From contig JAPOQK010000090.1 of assembly GCA_026710795.1 (NCBI GenBank), positions 1 through 57,936 on the forward strand: a stretch of DNA of 57,936 bases. Reading direction: 5' to 3'. The notes under the pieces were generated by a model. The model saw only the letters and a list, made by a program, of their open reading frames with translations, ran no database searches and was not told the DNA's origin. Below are positions 15,787 to 25,222 of this stretch, piece by piece; the stretch's first letter is position 1; each line of letters opens with the position of its first letter. Made by a program: the position numbers and the translations under genes. The DNA is from Candidatus Poribacteria bacterium (GTDB lineage: Bacteria; Poribacteria; WGA-4E; WGA-3G).

Positions 15787-18128
15787 CTATTTTAACATCA
15801 ACATTTTGCGGGAGGTGGTGTAGTCGTCTGTAATGAACTTGTAGAAGAAGATACCGCTCGCGACCCTTTCGCCAAGTGTGTTCCGACCATCCCAATACAA
15901 CGCTCGTCCCCGATCCCTATACACACCCGCTGGTTGTTGACTTAAATGGAAGTCCCGCACAACAACACCATGCACGTCGTATATTGTCAAGGATACATCT
16001 GATGACGTCGCAAGTTGATAAGGTATCCACGTCTCTGGATTGAAGGGATTAGGATAGTTTTGATAGACAACGGTCGTCTTGACCTTGCCCCAAGTGGTGA
16101 ACTGCTTATCGGTCGGTTCAACTGCGAAGGATTGCGTGTATTGCGTGGTATTCCACAGCAGAATTTGTCCGTCCCAACTGCTACTTGCCAACGTTTTGTC
16201 GTCCCTACTGAAGGCGAGGCAACGCACCGGTGTGCTATTATGTCCAGTGAACGTGCGGAGGTGTTCTTTCGTGGAAGCATCCCATAGACTTATATTGCCG
16301 AAAGTGCCACCTGCGATGATACTCCCGTCATGGCTAAACGTCACACTAAATAAATCATTAGAGAACTCATTTGAATTTTCTGTAAAGGTATACGTATTCT
16401 GACCTGTGACTGGGTTCCATAGCCGAATAGTTTTGTCTGTGCTGGCACTTGCGAGAGTCTTACCATCCGGACTGAAAGCGACTTCAATAACAGTATCATC
16501 ATGAGCTCTGAGTATGTGGATACGTTCCCGTGTAGTCGTATCCCAAAGCATAACGAGGTGGTCGCCGCTGGCACTTGCGAGGGTCTTACCATCCGGACTG
16601 AACGCAACGTTATAGACACGATTATTATGTCCTCTGAGGACATCAATCTGTTCGCCTTTTTCCACATCCCATAGCCTGATGGATGCGTCAAAAGCTCCGC
16701 TTGCGAGTATCTTACCATCTGGACTGAAGGCTACGGACCAGACAACATCGGTATGTCCTGTGAAGGTTTTGATCAGTTCACCCGTCTCTGCGTCCCATAG
16801 TCGGACAGATGTGTCGTCGCTGCCACTTGTTATAGTTTTACCGTCAGGACTATATGCGACTGAATTGATCACGTTCTCATGACCTATTAAGGTGTTTATG
16901 TATTCCCCTGTAGCAATATCCAATAGATAGAGGGGTGAATTCCAACTTGCAATTGCAAGGGTTTTATCGTCTGGACCGAAAGCGACTTCATTGATCCAAG
17001 ACATGTTTCCACCGATACTATGGCGGAGTTCTCCTGTTTCTGCATTCCAGAGACGAACCGAACCACCCTCACTTGCGATCGTTTCTCCATTCGGACTGAT
17101 AATAACTTGATTGACATAATTCTCGCGCGAGAGGGTTTGTCGGTGTTCCCTCGCTTCAATGTCCCATGTTTGGACTGTCTTGTCCCAACTTCCAGATACG
17201 ATTTTTTTGCTATCCGAACTGATGGCTAATGTGCGGACAAAATCCGCATGTCCTTCAAAGGTGTGGAGGAGTTCACCTGTTGCTGGATTCCATAACCTGA
17301 TTGTTGTGTCATCACTCGCACTGACGAGGTAGTTGCCATCGGGACTGAAAATACTATCTCACCTACCCTCTTTGTATGTCCGAGGAGCGTGTGTAGGTGT
17401 TCCCCCGTGTTTGCGTCCCACAAGCGGATCGTTGTGTCGTCACTTCTGGTTGCGATGATGTGTCCATCCGGACTAAACGCAGCACCACCCACGATATCCT
17501 TGTGTCCGTTGAGACTATGTAGGTGTTCTCCCGTAATGATATCCCAAACCTGAGTCGTCTGGTCCGAACTCGTGCCTACGATTTTTTTGCTATCCGAACT
17601 GATCGCTATGCTGACGATTTGACCATTATACATAAGTCCGTGGAGGTCTTTACCTGTGGCAGTATCCCATAGACCGATGAAAGAAGGTTCCCTATTAGTG
17701 AAGCTTGCGACTTTTTTGCCGTCTGTTGTGAACTGAACATCAGTTATCCAACCTCCGCCTTGCATTATAAGGGTGTGTAGGATTTCTCCTGTGGCGACGT
17801 TCCATAGTCGGACTTGATTACCTCGGTTGCTTGATGCGATTGTGTCACCGTCTGGACTGAACGTTATGGATTCTGGAAAAAAATGCGTATCCACTCTGAA
17901 GAGGTTGAGTAGTTCGGCTGTGTCTGTATCGTATAACCAGATTCCTATTGTGGTATGTACGGCGAGTTGGGTGTTGTCGGGTGAAAAGGTGATGGATTTT
18001 GTTACGCCTTTACCGAGACGTGCTGTGGCTCCTTCGGGTAGGTTGATTTGTGTGCGTGTTTCTGCGATTGCATAAGGTAGGAACATGAGTATTAATAATG
18101 TTAGTATGGCAGATATGGTTGTTTTCAT
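15787..18128 (-). pseudogene. Secreted WD40-repeat protein with C-terminal sorting-like domain, frameshifted
   Basis: Two overlapping frames form one ~780-residue protein. The first (18128-17226) begins with a signal peptide (ISAILTLLILMFLPYAIA) and carries about six WD40 repeats (HLHSLNGHKDIVGGAAFSPD). It leaves frame after GEIVFS. From 17346 a second frame runs unbroken to 15787, starting FSPDGNYLVSASDDTTIRLW, with about eight more repeats, then PNPFNPETWIPYQLA and a FlgD/sorting-like beta domain (GVVVRDFHL, YWDGRNTLGERVASGIFFYK). The shift lies in the A-run at 17348-17351. Two fewer bases would give the usual VFSPDG spacing; one more would give VFFSPDG. GAGGA lies 7 nt before the start ATG. 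The gene is visibly more GC-rich than its neighbours, and its DNA repeats are very similar, a source of both mutation and assembly error. It probably made a surface or secreted protein-binding scaffold. Confidence 0.82.
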
Positions 18129-18308
18129 GGGGTTGTCCTCGGTTGATGATTGATGATTGATGATTTTTGTGTCGGGGTTAATGTCAAGGAATGTCTGAAT
18201 TTAACGGATGTTGGATGGTGGTGCATACGTTGTGTGAATATGGGGCTGGGTCTCCCCGTCCGATCAGGGTTATTTATACTGAATTATAGAAATAATTCTA
18301 CATTTCCT

Positions 18309-18376
18309 CTGTAGGAACAATCTCCGAATCACGACAGAATTTAGGAGCAGTCGGGAATCGGAGTTCCCTCCTACAG
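18309..18376. repeat. 68-bp TGTAGGA/TCCTACA palindromic repeat, copy 1
   Basis: CTGTAGGA (18309-18316) and TCCTACAG (18369-18376) are inverted ends. The reverse complement aligns along its length with 42067-42133, sharing TGTAGGAGGGAA, ATTCC and GATTCGGAGAT. Shortened relatives (TCGCTCCTACAG) occur near 3345 and 6535. The rest of 18129-18439 shows no gene. Confidence 0.7.
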
Positions 18377-18439
18377 TTCCAGAATGTAGCGTTAATTCTA
18401 ATCTCTACCATAAATGTTATAATTCACAAAGTAACTTTG

Positions 18440-21400
18440 TCATTTCTCAAGACTGTAACGTAGTACTCCTTTTGTTTTTGTTCCTACATAAAGTGTATTT
18501 TCATCTACATCAATACATGTAATAATGTGTGGTATTCTTGGAGCGACTTGTTGCCATGTATAATTTTCACTGTTCAGTTGGTATATTCGTTGCCTTGTTT
18601 CTCCGTAAACTGTTGTGCCGTCTACTGCAAACATCGTAATTATCAGTGATTTTCCTTTTGCTGTGGTGAGTATGTGCCAATCCGTTCCATTTGCTGACAT
18701 AACGACACCTTTGTCAGTTGCTACATAGACAAAGTTACCTGCAAATGTAATTGCCCGATAATTTTCAACATGAAATGGAAGGTTTCCGCTAACATCTGTC
18801 CAAGTCAATCCTTCATCAATCGAACGCATGAGCTGACCTTCTTTTTCACCAACATAAATATTGTTTCCAGAGACTGCAAATCTAAATCCTATAGCGTCAA
18901 TAAATATATTATTTGAATAGCAATAAGATCTATCGATATTAGCCCCTTTATCTAATAAGCCTGTATTGAACCATTGCGTATCACCGTGTTGCAATCTATA
19001 GAGTTGAAAACCGTATTCAGCATAAATAGTACCGTTGACGACAGCAATACCACCAAGCTGCGATTCAGATAAGGAATTATCGCCATGTGATACATTATGT
19101 CCCATATCACCCTCAGGACGAATTAATAGTGGGTTTTCCTCCCACGGAACAACTTTATCTAAAGTTGGCAATTCAGACAATTCGAGGAGTCTATTATCCT
19201 TTGGGGAAAGATTGAAAAAACGTGGTGTTCCATATTTATCGTCTCTAACGATAATATTCCCATTGGATTCCATAATGCGTGTGATAAAACCTGTATCTCC
19301 GATAACCGGGTTCCAAGAATTACCTTTGTCAATTGAAAATACAAATCCATCTATCGAATTGGCGTAAAGAGTACCGTTGACAGCAATCAATTGCCAGACA
19401 TCTGTATTTACGAGTCCGTTGTTAAATTGATGCCACGATTTACCACCATCTGTTGTGCGATGTATACCGTAGTTTCCACTTCTGTAGTAAGTATTCTCAT
19501 CTGTCATCACTATTGCATAAGCATTTCCTAAAGGATTTGTGTCTACGGTTTTCCATGTTTCTCCAGAATTAGATGAATAGTAGTGTTTAAGATGATCTAT
19601 CAGCATCAACTTTTTGTCTGTTACCGCTATTTTCAATGGGGCATATGTTGTTGATATATGTGAGGATTTAGTGTCCTCATTATTAACTCCTTTTTTGTCC
19701 TGTTTAGCCACATTGAATAAATTGGTTATTGAAAGTTCTTTTTTATCTGTGTTGGCTTTTCTCGGTGTGATTTTTTCCCATGTAGTTCCGCTATCACTTG
19801 ATACGAAAAGTTCCCAAGACAAATCTGTTGCTGCTTGTGCAAAATGGATTTCACGTTGCAATGACCAAGATGTTTCCTTTAGTTCTACCCATGAATCACC
19901 TGATATAAGATGCATGGGTGTTCTATCTATATACTGTCGAAAATTATTATCAATATGATAACTTCTGGCAACATAAAGTAAGTTATCTTTCACTTCCATA
20001 GAAATAATTGGTAAAAATGTATGTTTCTCACCTATTTCATCAAGGAATATTTGTTCCCATGTGTTTCCATTAAGACGATATAGTCCTTTATTGGTACCGA
20101 CAAAGACAGTATTATCTACAATTTTAATTGCACGTGGTTCGATGTTTGGGTATTTTTCATCAAAAGGTGTTAATCGAATCCATGATGCACCATGATCATC
20201 TGAACGGTAAACCCCGTTATCCCCAGAAAGATGAAATTCATCTATTAGACATAAGTAAAATGTATTATTCAGGATTGCTAAATCTATAAGTCCACCTCCT
20301 GGATGGACCGATAGTGTTTTACATGTTTTCCCTTTATTAGTGGAAATCAAGAGTTTTTTATCTGTGGCAATATATAACTTACCGTTGTTTTCAACCATTG
20401 GTCCAGATTGCATTCCACTCATTTGTTCTCTATATGAGAAGATATTTCGTGGATAGATGTAATTCCACTTTTCACCGTCATCAGAGAGTTCATATATTCC
20501 ACCTTTTGTTCCAGCATATACATCTCCATTTACTGTCGTAAAGAGATTTTCGACAGTGCCTCCTACAGGTCCATTTGTTTCACTCCATAGTCCTTCCTTA
20601 TCCGACATTCCATTTTTCTCATGCGTTTCAGTTAAGAGTGCTCTGTCCGGATTCTGTACAACACTGTTGCTATCATTGGGTATATTTGTTGTTCCTATTT
20701 TGTTTTGAACTACAGATTCCGATTGGGATTCCAAAACTATATGCGCGTCAACAATTTCAATTGATGATTCTGATGAAGCATCTAAACTATACGGTTGCTG
20801 ATTTTGAACTTGATTTTGGACTCCAATTCCCAATAGAAATACACCTATAATCAAGGATGCAGCAGACATTGCTATTGGTATCAATGGTTTGCTACCAGCA
20901 GGTGAAATGGGATTGAGTTGTGATATTTTCTCCATGATGTTTTCTGTTAATTGTGTCGGTAGTTGGAAACTGCTAAGGTTTTCCTTTATCAATGTTTCTT
21001 CATGTCTTAAACGATTACGTGCACGGTGGAGTCGACTCCTTACGGTATTGGGTGACACTCCTAAAAACTCTGAGATTTCTTCACATGACATTTCAGCAAT
21101 GTAATATAGGTTCATCACTGTACGCTCACTTTCTTGCAGCATATCAAGTAGTTTATGAACCATTGTACGTTGTTTTTCTTTTGCTGATTCTTCTCGTTGA
21201 CGGGACATATATTCTGAATAATATGCCTCTTCCAACTGAATAGGATTTGTATCTTCAATTGATTGCACTTCTACCTTCTTCTTTCGGTGCCATGCAATGC
21301 ACTTTCGATTTGTAACCACATAAAGCCATCCGGCAAATTGTCTATAATGTGTGAAGGTCTCGAATTTTTGATAAGCAGTAATAAATACATCTTGTGTAAT

Positions 21401-21541
21401 TTCTTGTGCGATGTGAAAATCCCCAATTTTCTGCCACGCAAGAGTATGTACCTGCTTTTGGTATTTTTCAACAATCATTTCAAAAGCTTGCTGGTCACCA
21501 TCTAATGTGCGTTGAATTAATTCAGAATCATCGTTATACAT
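18440..21541 (-). CDS. Membrane-tethered ECF sigma factor with seven-Asp-box beta-propeller (paralogue 2)
   Basis: A 1033-residue fusion with the same plan: ECF region 2 (AQEITQDVFITAYQKF, FAGWLYVVTNRKC), region 4 (CEEISEFLGVSPNTVRSRL), linker (SSFQLPTQLTENIMEKI), membrane span (IAMSAASLIIGVFLLGIG) and an exported propeller. Seven Asp-box motifs are visible (SDDHGASWIRL, SSDSGTTWEKI, SSNSGETWKTV, TTDGGKSWHQF, SIDKGNSWNPV, SIDEGLTWTDV and a degenerate STNKGKTCKTL). The ATG at 21541 is preceded by AAGGTG. Its promoter-like element lies 214 nt upstream rather than ~36 nt, because an inverted-repeat-bounded element (21566-21710) separates it from the gene. Expression may therefore differ from that of its paralogues. 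The ligand is unknown. Confidence 0.87.
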   Translation of the reverse strand: MYNDDSELIQRTLDGDQQAFEMIVEKYQKQVHTLAWQKIGDFHIAQEITQDVFITAYQKFETFTHYRQFAGWLYVVTNRKCIAWHRKKKVEVQSIEDTNPIQLEEAYYSEYMSRQREESAKEKQRTMVHKLLDMLQESERTVMNLYYIAEMSCEEISEFLGVSPNTVRSRLHRARNRLRHEETLIKENLSSFQLPTQLTENIMEKISQLNPISPAGSKPLIPIAMSAASLIIGVFLLGIGVQNQVQNQQPYSLDASSESSIEIVDAHIVLESQSESVVQNKIGTTNIPNDSNSVVQNPDRALLTETHEKNGMSDKEGLWSETNGPVGGTVENLFTTVNGDVYAGTKGGIYELSDDGEKWNYIYPRNIFSYREQMSGMQSGPMVENNGKLYIATDKKLLISTNKGKTCKTLSVHPGGGLIDLAILNNTFYLCLIDEFHLSGDNGVYRSDDHGASWIRLTPFDEKYPNIEPRAIKIVDNTVFVGTNKGLYRLNGNTWEQIFLDEIGEKHTFLPIISMEVKDNLLYVARSYHIDNNFRQYIDRTPMHLISGDSWVELKETSWSLQREIHFAQAATDLSWELFVSSDSGTTWEKITPRKANTDKKELSITNLFNVAKQDKKGVNNEDTKSSHISTTYAPLKIAVTDKKLMLIDHLKHYYSSNSGETWKTVDTNPLGNAYAIVMTDENTYYRSGNYGIHRTTDGGKSWHQFNNGLVNTDVWQLIAVNGTLYANSIDGFVFSIDKGNSWNPVIGDTGFITRIMESNGNIIVRDDKYGTPRFFNLSPKDNRLLELSELPTLDKVVPWEENPLLIRPEGDMGHNVSHGDNSLSESQLGGIAVVNGTIYAEYGFQLYRLQHGDTQWFNTGLLDKGANIDRSYCYSNNIFIDAIGFRFAVSGNNIYVGEKEGQLMRSIDEGLTWTDVSGNLPFHVENYRAITFAGNFVYVATDKGVVMSANGTDWHILTTAKGKSLIITMFAVDGTTVYGETRQRIYQLNSENYTWQQVAPRIPHIITCIDVDENTLYVGTKTKGVLRYSLEK

Positions 21542-21565
21542 CGTACACCTTCATATAGTATAATC

Positions 21566-21710
21566 CAAGTTGCTACCTATAAATATTAGACATGCGGATA
21601 CTGTTTTAATCAAAAAGGAGCATTATTCTCGCAAATATTGTAGCGCAAACTGTTCGTTTGCGTCGATTCGGACACAATCTAACAGATTGTGCTACATAGG
21701 TAGCAACTTG
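21566..21710. mobile_element. 145-bp inverted-repeat element between promoter and gene
   Basis: Perfect 13-bp ends CAAGTTGCTACCT (21566-21578) and AGGTAGCAACTTG (21698-21710) bound a non-coding insert. Inside are CGCAAAC/GTTTGCG (about 21648-21666) and CACAATCT-AAC-AGATTGTG (21673-21691) followed by CTAC, two variants of the palindrome used by the MITE-like copies. It lies between the promoter candidate at 21756-21784 and the ATG at 21541. Confidence 0.65.
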
Positions 21711-21755
21711 AGTAAGTATAATTAATAATATAAAATATAAACACCTTTGTAATTA

Positions 21756-21784
21756 ATAACGCGATTTTGTGTATTAGAATTGCA
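21756..21784 (-). promoter_or_regulatory. ECF-type promoter candidate for sigma-propeller paralogue 2
   Basis: On the minus strand TGCAAT (21784-21779), 17 nt, CGTTAT (21761-21756), then TAATTACAAAGG. Upstream is TTTTTTTCAAAAATG, nearly the same as at the other copies. The -10 half departs from CGTCTA, and the element is 214 nt from the ATG. Confidence 0.55.
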
Positions 21785-21906
21785 CATTTTTGAAAAAAAT
21801 GCAATTTTGGAGGGAAAGACGATTTTTAATTCAAGAATGAGGGGAGGAATTTGCTGAATTTTATAAATGAATTCCTAATGTAGTTTCTGAGTATTATTGT
21901 TCATAA

Positions 21907-24900
21907 CTATTTCTCAAGTTTGTATCGGAGAACACCCTGTCCAAACGTTCCGACATAGAGCGTGTTGTCATCAACAGCAAGACAGTTAACAAGAGCTGAG
22001 ATTTCTGGTGTGACTTGCTGCCATTTGCCACTGTTCTTGTTCAATTGGTATATAACTTGATTGGATTCACCGTAAACCGTTGTGTCATCCACTGCTAATC
22101 TTTTCATAAAAGTAGGTTTGCCTTCTGCATCGGAAATTATGTGCCAATCTGTTCCATTACCAGACAACAATACGCCTTTGTCAGTTGCCACGTAAACGAA
22201 GTTTCCAGCGAAGACAATTGATATAAAATGCTCTGCTGGGACAGGAAGATTTGCAGTAATATCTTTCCATGTATTTCCATCATTTAGAGATTGCATGAGA
22301 CGACCATCTTGTTGACCCACATAAATAGTATTCCCTGATAAAGCAAGTTTAAATCCAATAGTGTCAAAAAAGTTATGTGTAGACCATATAGTTCCCTTAT
22401 TGGTTTTGTCTGATATTCCAGTCTCGGTCCATTCTGAAATGCCGGGTTCCCATTTGAAGAGTTTGTGCATATATTCCACATAGTATGTCCCCTCGTTAAC
22501 AGCAAAACAGCCAAGCAGTGAATTATAAAAACTTCCTTTACCGAGTGAGATAGATGTTATTGGTCCCCTATCCTGAATTGGTATTTTTCGTACTACTTCT
22601 GGGTAATCAACCTTTTTAAAATCGGGTATATCGGAGAGGTGAATGAGTTTGTTGTCTTTGGCAGAATAACGTAAAAACTGTGGTGCTCCGATTTTATCAT
22701 CTCTCACGTATAGGTCTCCATTATATTCAATAATACGTGTAAGATAACCTGTATCACCGGGAACAGGTGTCCATGTTTCTCCTTCATCAGCTGAACTAAC
22801 AAGTCCAGTTCTTGTGTTCGCGTAGAGAGTACCGTTAACAGGAATCAGTTCCCGAACATCAGTGTTCACAAATCCTTTATTAAACTGATGCCACGTTTTA
22901 CCACCATCAGTTGTACGATGAATCCCGTTTGTGCCGCTTCTATAGAAGATATTATCATTAAGCAATACCACAGCAGAAACTTTCACCATATCGTTAGTAT
23001 TGTCTAACGTTTTCCAAGTTTTGCCTACATTCGTGGAATAGAAGTGTTCCTCACCATCTATGACAATCACCTTTTCACCCGTTGCGGATAGATTGATGGT
23101 TGTATTCACTGGTGTTTGATAGGGAACCCCGCTATCTTTTTTTCGTGTTGGAAATATATCGGTTAATTTTACCTTCTGCTTAGGTTTCTTCTCAATATTG
23201 TTTCCGGCTGGTGTTATAGTATTCCATGAATCACCATGGTCATCTGTGTGAAAGAGTGCCAACACATAAGGTTTTGGTGCGTTGGAACCCAATCCCGATA
23301 ATGGAGATTTCGTTCTTATTTGAACCATGCCATAACCTGCATAAAGTGGGTCTTGATCTCCAAATATGCCTTTCCTTGTTGCCACATAGAGGTGGTTTCC
23401 TGATACTTCCAGTGCAACAACAGGTAGTTGCTTTTCTTTTATTTTTTCTTGATTGATGGACAATTGCTCCCATTTATCGTCGTTAAGACGATATAGTCCT
23501 TTGTCAGTACCGATAAAGACAGTTTTGTCTACATTTGCGATTACACCAATTATTCTATCAGTGATACCTTCGGGTAGTGGTGTCCACGATTTACCAGCAT
23601 TATCTGAACGGAATATTCCTTTCTTATATGCAAGGAAGATTGTCATATCGCTTTGTCCGTCTTGAATTTTATCCGTTATGACCATACCTACAAGTTCGCC
23701 TTTAATACATTCACAAAATTCTTTCCATGTCGCGCCTCTATCTGTAGAAAGGAAAATCGTTGTATCAATAGCACGGTAGAACGTATTCTGCCATTCTACC
23801 ACCTTTGTAAATTCACTGCTTCCTGTAATAGAAGTAGGTGAGGGAAAATCAATGGAGCTAATGAGTCTCCACGATAGTTTATCATCTGTGAGTCTGTAGA
23901 GACCGCTTTTTGCTGTTGCATAGACATCACCACGATTTGTTCTGAAGAGTGTACCAACTGCACCGCCTTCTGGTCCTTTTGCATCGCTCCATTGTCGCTT
24001 AGGCTTTGCAATTTCATTTTCATCTACTTGTGCTGCAGCAAGCAGTCGTGTGTCCGACTCTTGTCCTTCACCGTTACTATTACTGGGTACATTTACACTG
24101 CCAATTTGTGCGCGCACCGCGGGTTTCGCTGGTGTGTCTATGACGAGTTGTGTTTCCATAATATCTATCGTCGGTACAGATTGTGCATCCAATTGATATG
24201 GTTTTTGAAAACGAAATAGGTTTTGTGCACCAACTCCCATCAATAGGACAACGAATAGTGCTGAGACCGCAGAAACTGCTAACGGTACTAATGGTTTACT
24301 TCCAGATGGGGATACGGGATTGAGTTGCGATATTTTCTCCATAATGGTTTCAGTTAACTGTGTCGGTAGTTGGAAACTGCTAAGGTTTTCTTTAATCATT
24401 GATTCTTCCTTTTTCATTTTGTTTCTTGCCCGGTGGAGTCTACTACGTACCGTGTTAGGAGATACGCCAAGAAATTTTCCAATATCTTCACATGTCATTT
24501 CTGCAATGTAATACATATTTACAACTGTACGTTCACTCTCCTGTAACGTGCTGAGCAGTTTTTGTACTATAGCGCGACGTTTCTGATTGGCTGCTGTTTC
24601 ACGTTGTTGTGTCATATATTCAGAATAATAAACCTCTTCTAATTCTACCCGATCAGTTTCTTCTAATGATTGTGGTTGTTGTTTCTTTCTTCTATACCAA
24701 GTGATACATTTACGGTTTGTGATTACATATAGCCATCCAGCGAAGCGTTTAGGATTTGCAAGTGTTGAGAGTTTCTGATAGGCAGTCAGGAAAGTATCCT
24801 GTGTAATTTCTTGTGCGATGTGAAAATCACCAATCTTTTGCCATGCCAATGCATGAATCTGTTTTTGGTATTTATTCACAAGTGCAGCAAATGCTTGTTC

Positions 24901-24948
24901 ATCACCGTCTAATGTCTGTTGAATCAGTTCAGAATCATCGTATTTCAT
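21907..24948 (-). CDS. Membrane-tethered ECF sigma factor with seven-Asp-box beta-propeller (paralogue 3)
   Basis: A 1013-residue fusion. Sigma region 2 spans residues ~15-90 (AQEITQDTFLTAYQKL, FAGWLYVITNRKC) and region 4 ~125-178 (CEDIGKFLGVSPNTVRSRL). The linker is ~187-216, the membrane span ~220-240 (LAVSAVSALFVVLLMGVG) and the propeller ~330-1013, with seven Asp boxes (STDRGATWKEF to SLNDGNTWKDI). The ATG at 24948 has GAGGT about 6 nt upstream; an in-frame ATG at 24966 lies before it. The block from the end of region 4 through the span to the propeller start is almost identical to that of paralogue 4, while the sigma domains differ clearly. This points to gene conversion or domain exchange. 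Confidence 0.87.
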   Translation of the reverse strand: MKYDDSELIQQTLDGDEQAFAALVNKYQKQIHALAWQKIGDFHIAQEITQDTFLTAYQKLSTLANPKRFAGWLYVITNRKCITWYRRKKQQPQSLEETDRVELEEVYYSEYMTQQRETAANQKRRAIVQKLLSTLQESERTVVNMYYIAEMTCEDIGKFLGVSPNTVRSRLHRARNKMKKEESMIKENLSSFQLPTQLTETIMEKISQLNPVSPSGSKPLVPLAVSAVSALFVVLLMGVGAQNLFRFQKPYQLDAQSVPTIDIMETQLVIDTPAKPAVRAQIGSVNVPSNSNGEGQESDTRLLAAAQVDENEIAKPKRQWSDAKGPEGGAVGTLFRTNRGDVYATAKSGLYRLTDDKLSWRLISSIDFPSPTSITGSSEFTKVVEWQNTFYRAIDTTIFLSTDRGATWKEFCECIKGELVGMVITDKIQDGQSDMTIFLAYKKGIFRSDNAGKSWTPLPEGITDRIIGVIANVDKTVFIGTDKGLYRLNDDKWEQLSINQEKIKEKQLPVVALEVSGNHLYVATRKGIFGDQDPLYAGYGMVQIRTKSPLSGLGSNAPKPYVLALFHTDDHGDSWNTITPAGNNIEKKPKQKVKLTDIFPTRKKDSGVPYQTPVNTTINLSATGEKVIVIDGEEHFYSTNVGKTWKTLDNTNDMVKVSAVVLLNDNIFYRSGTNGIHRTTDGGKTWHQFNKGFVNTDVRELIPVNGTLYANTRTGLVSSADEGETWTPVPGDTGYLTRIIEYNGDLYVRDDKIGAPQFLRYSAKDNKLIHLSDIPDFKKVDYPEVVRKIPIQDRGPITSISLGKGSFYNSLLGCFAVNEGTYYVEYMHKLFKWEPGISEWTETGISDKTNKGTIWSTHNFFDTIGFKLALSGNTIYVGQQDGRLMQSLNDGNTWKDITANLPVPAEHFISIVFAGNFVYVATDKGVLLSGNGTDWHIISDAEGKPTFMKRLAVDDTTVYGESNQVIYQLNKNSGKWQQVTPEISALVNCLAVDDNTLYVGTFGQGVLRYKLEK

Positions 24949-24985
24949 CTGAGACCTCAATTGCAAATTCCTTTCTTTTAATTTA

Positions 24986-25014
24986 TAGACGCGATAATGA
25001 GGTATAGAATTGCA
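24986..25014 (-). promoter_or_regulatory. ECF-type promoter candidate for sigma-propeller paralogue 3
   Basis: On the minus strand TGCAAT (25014-25009), 17 nt, CGTCTA (24991-24986), then TAAATTAAAAG, ending 37 nt before the ATG. TTTTTTCAATAATA lies just upstream. This is the cleanest copy. Confidence 0.68.
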
Positions 25015-25157
25015 TATTATTGAAAAAATTTGAATTTTATAGAAAGGGATATGGTTAAATTGGATTTATGGCATACAAAATCTGTAGTCAATATTACATA
25101 TTCGTGAATTGTCGAAAATAATATACCATACAATGAGACTTTCACCATTAAAATTAT

Positions 25158-25181
25158 AGGCGGGAATTTCACACCCCGCCT
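25158..25181 (-). terminator. Probable intrinsic terminator of sigma-propeller paralogue 4
   Basis: AGGCGGG (25158-25164) pairs with CCCGCCT (25175-25181) over a 10-nt loop. On the minus strand it is followed by ATAATTTTAATGG, a modest U-rich tail, about 40 nt after the stop at 25223. Confidence 0.65.
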
Positions 25182-25222
25182 TCAACAACAACAATTAAAT
25201 TTTGTATAGTTTAATACTAATT

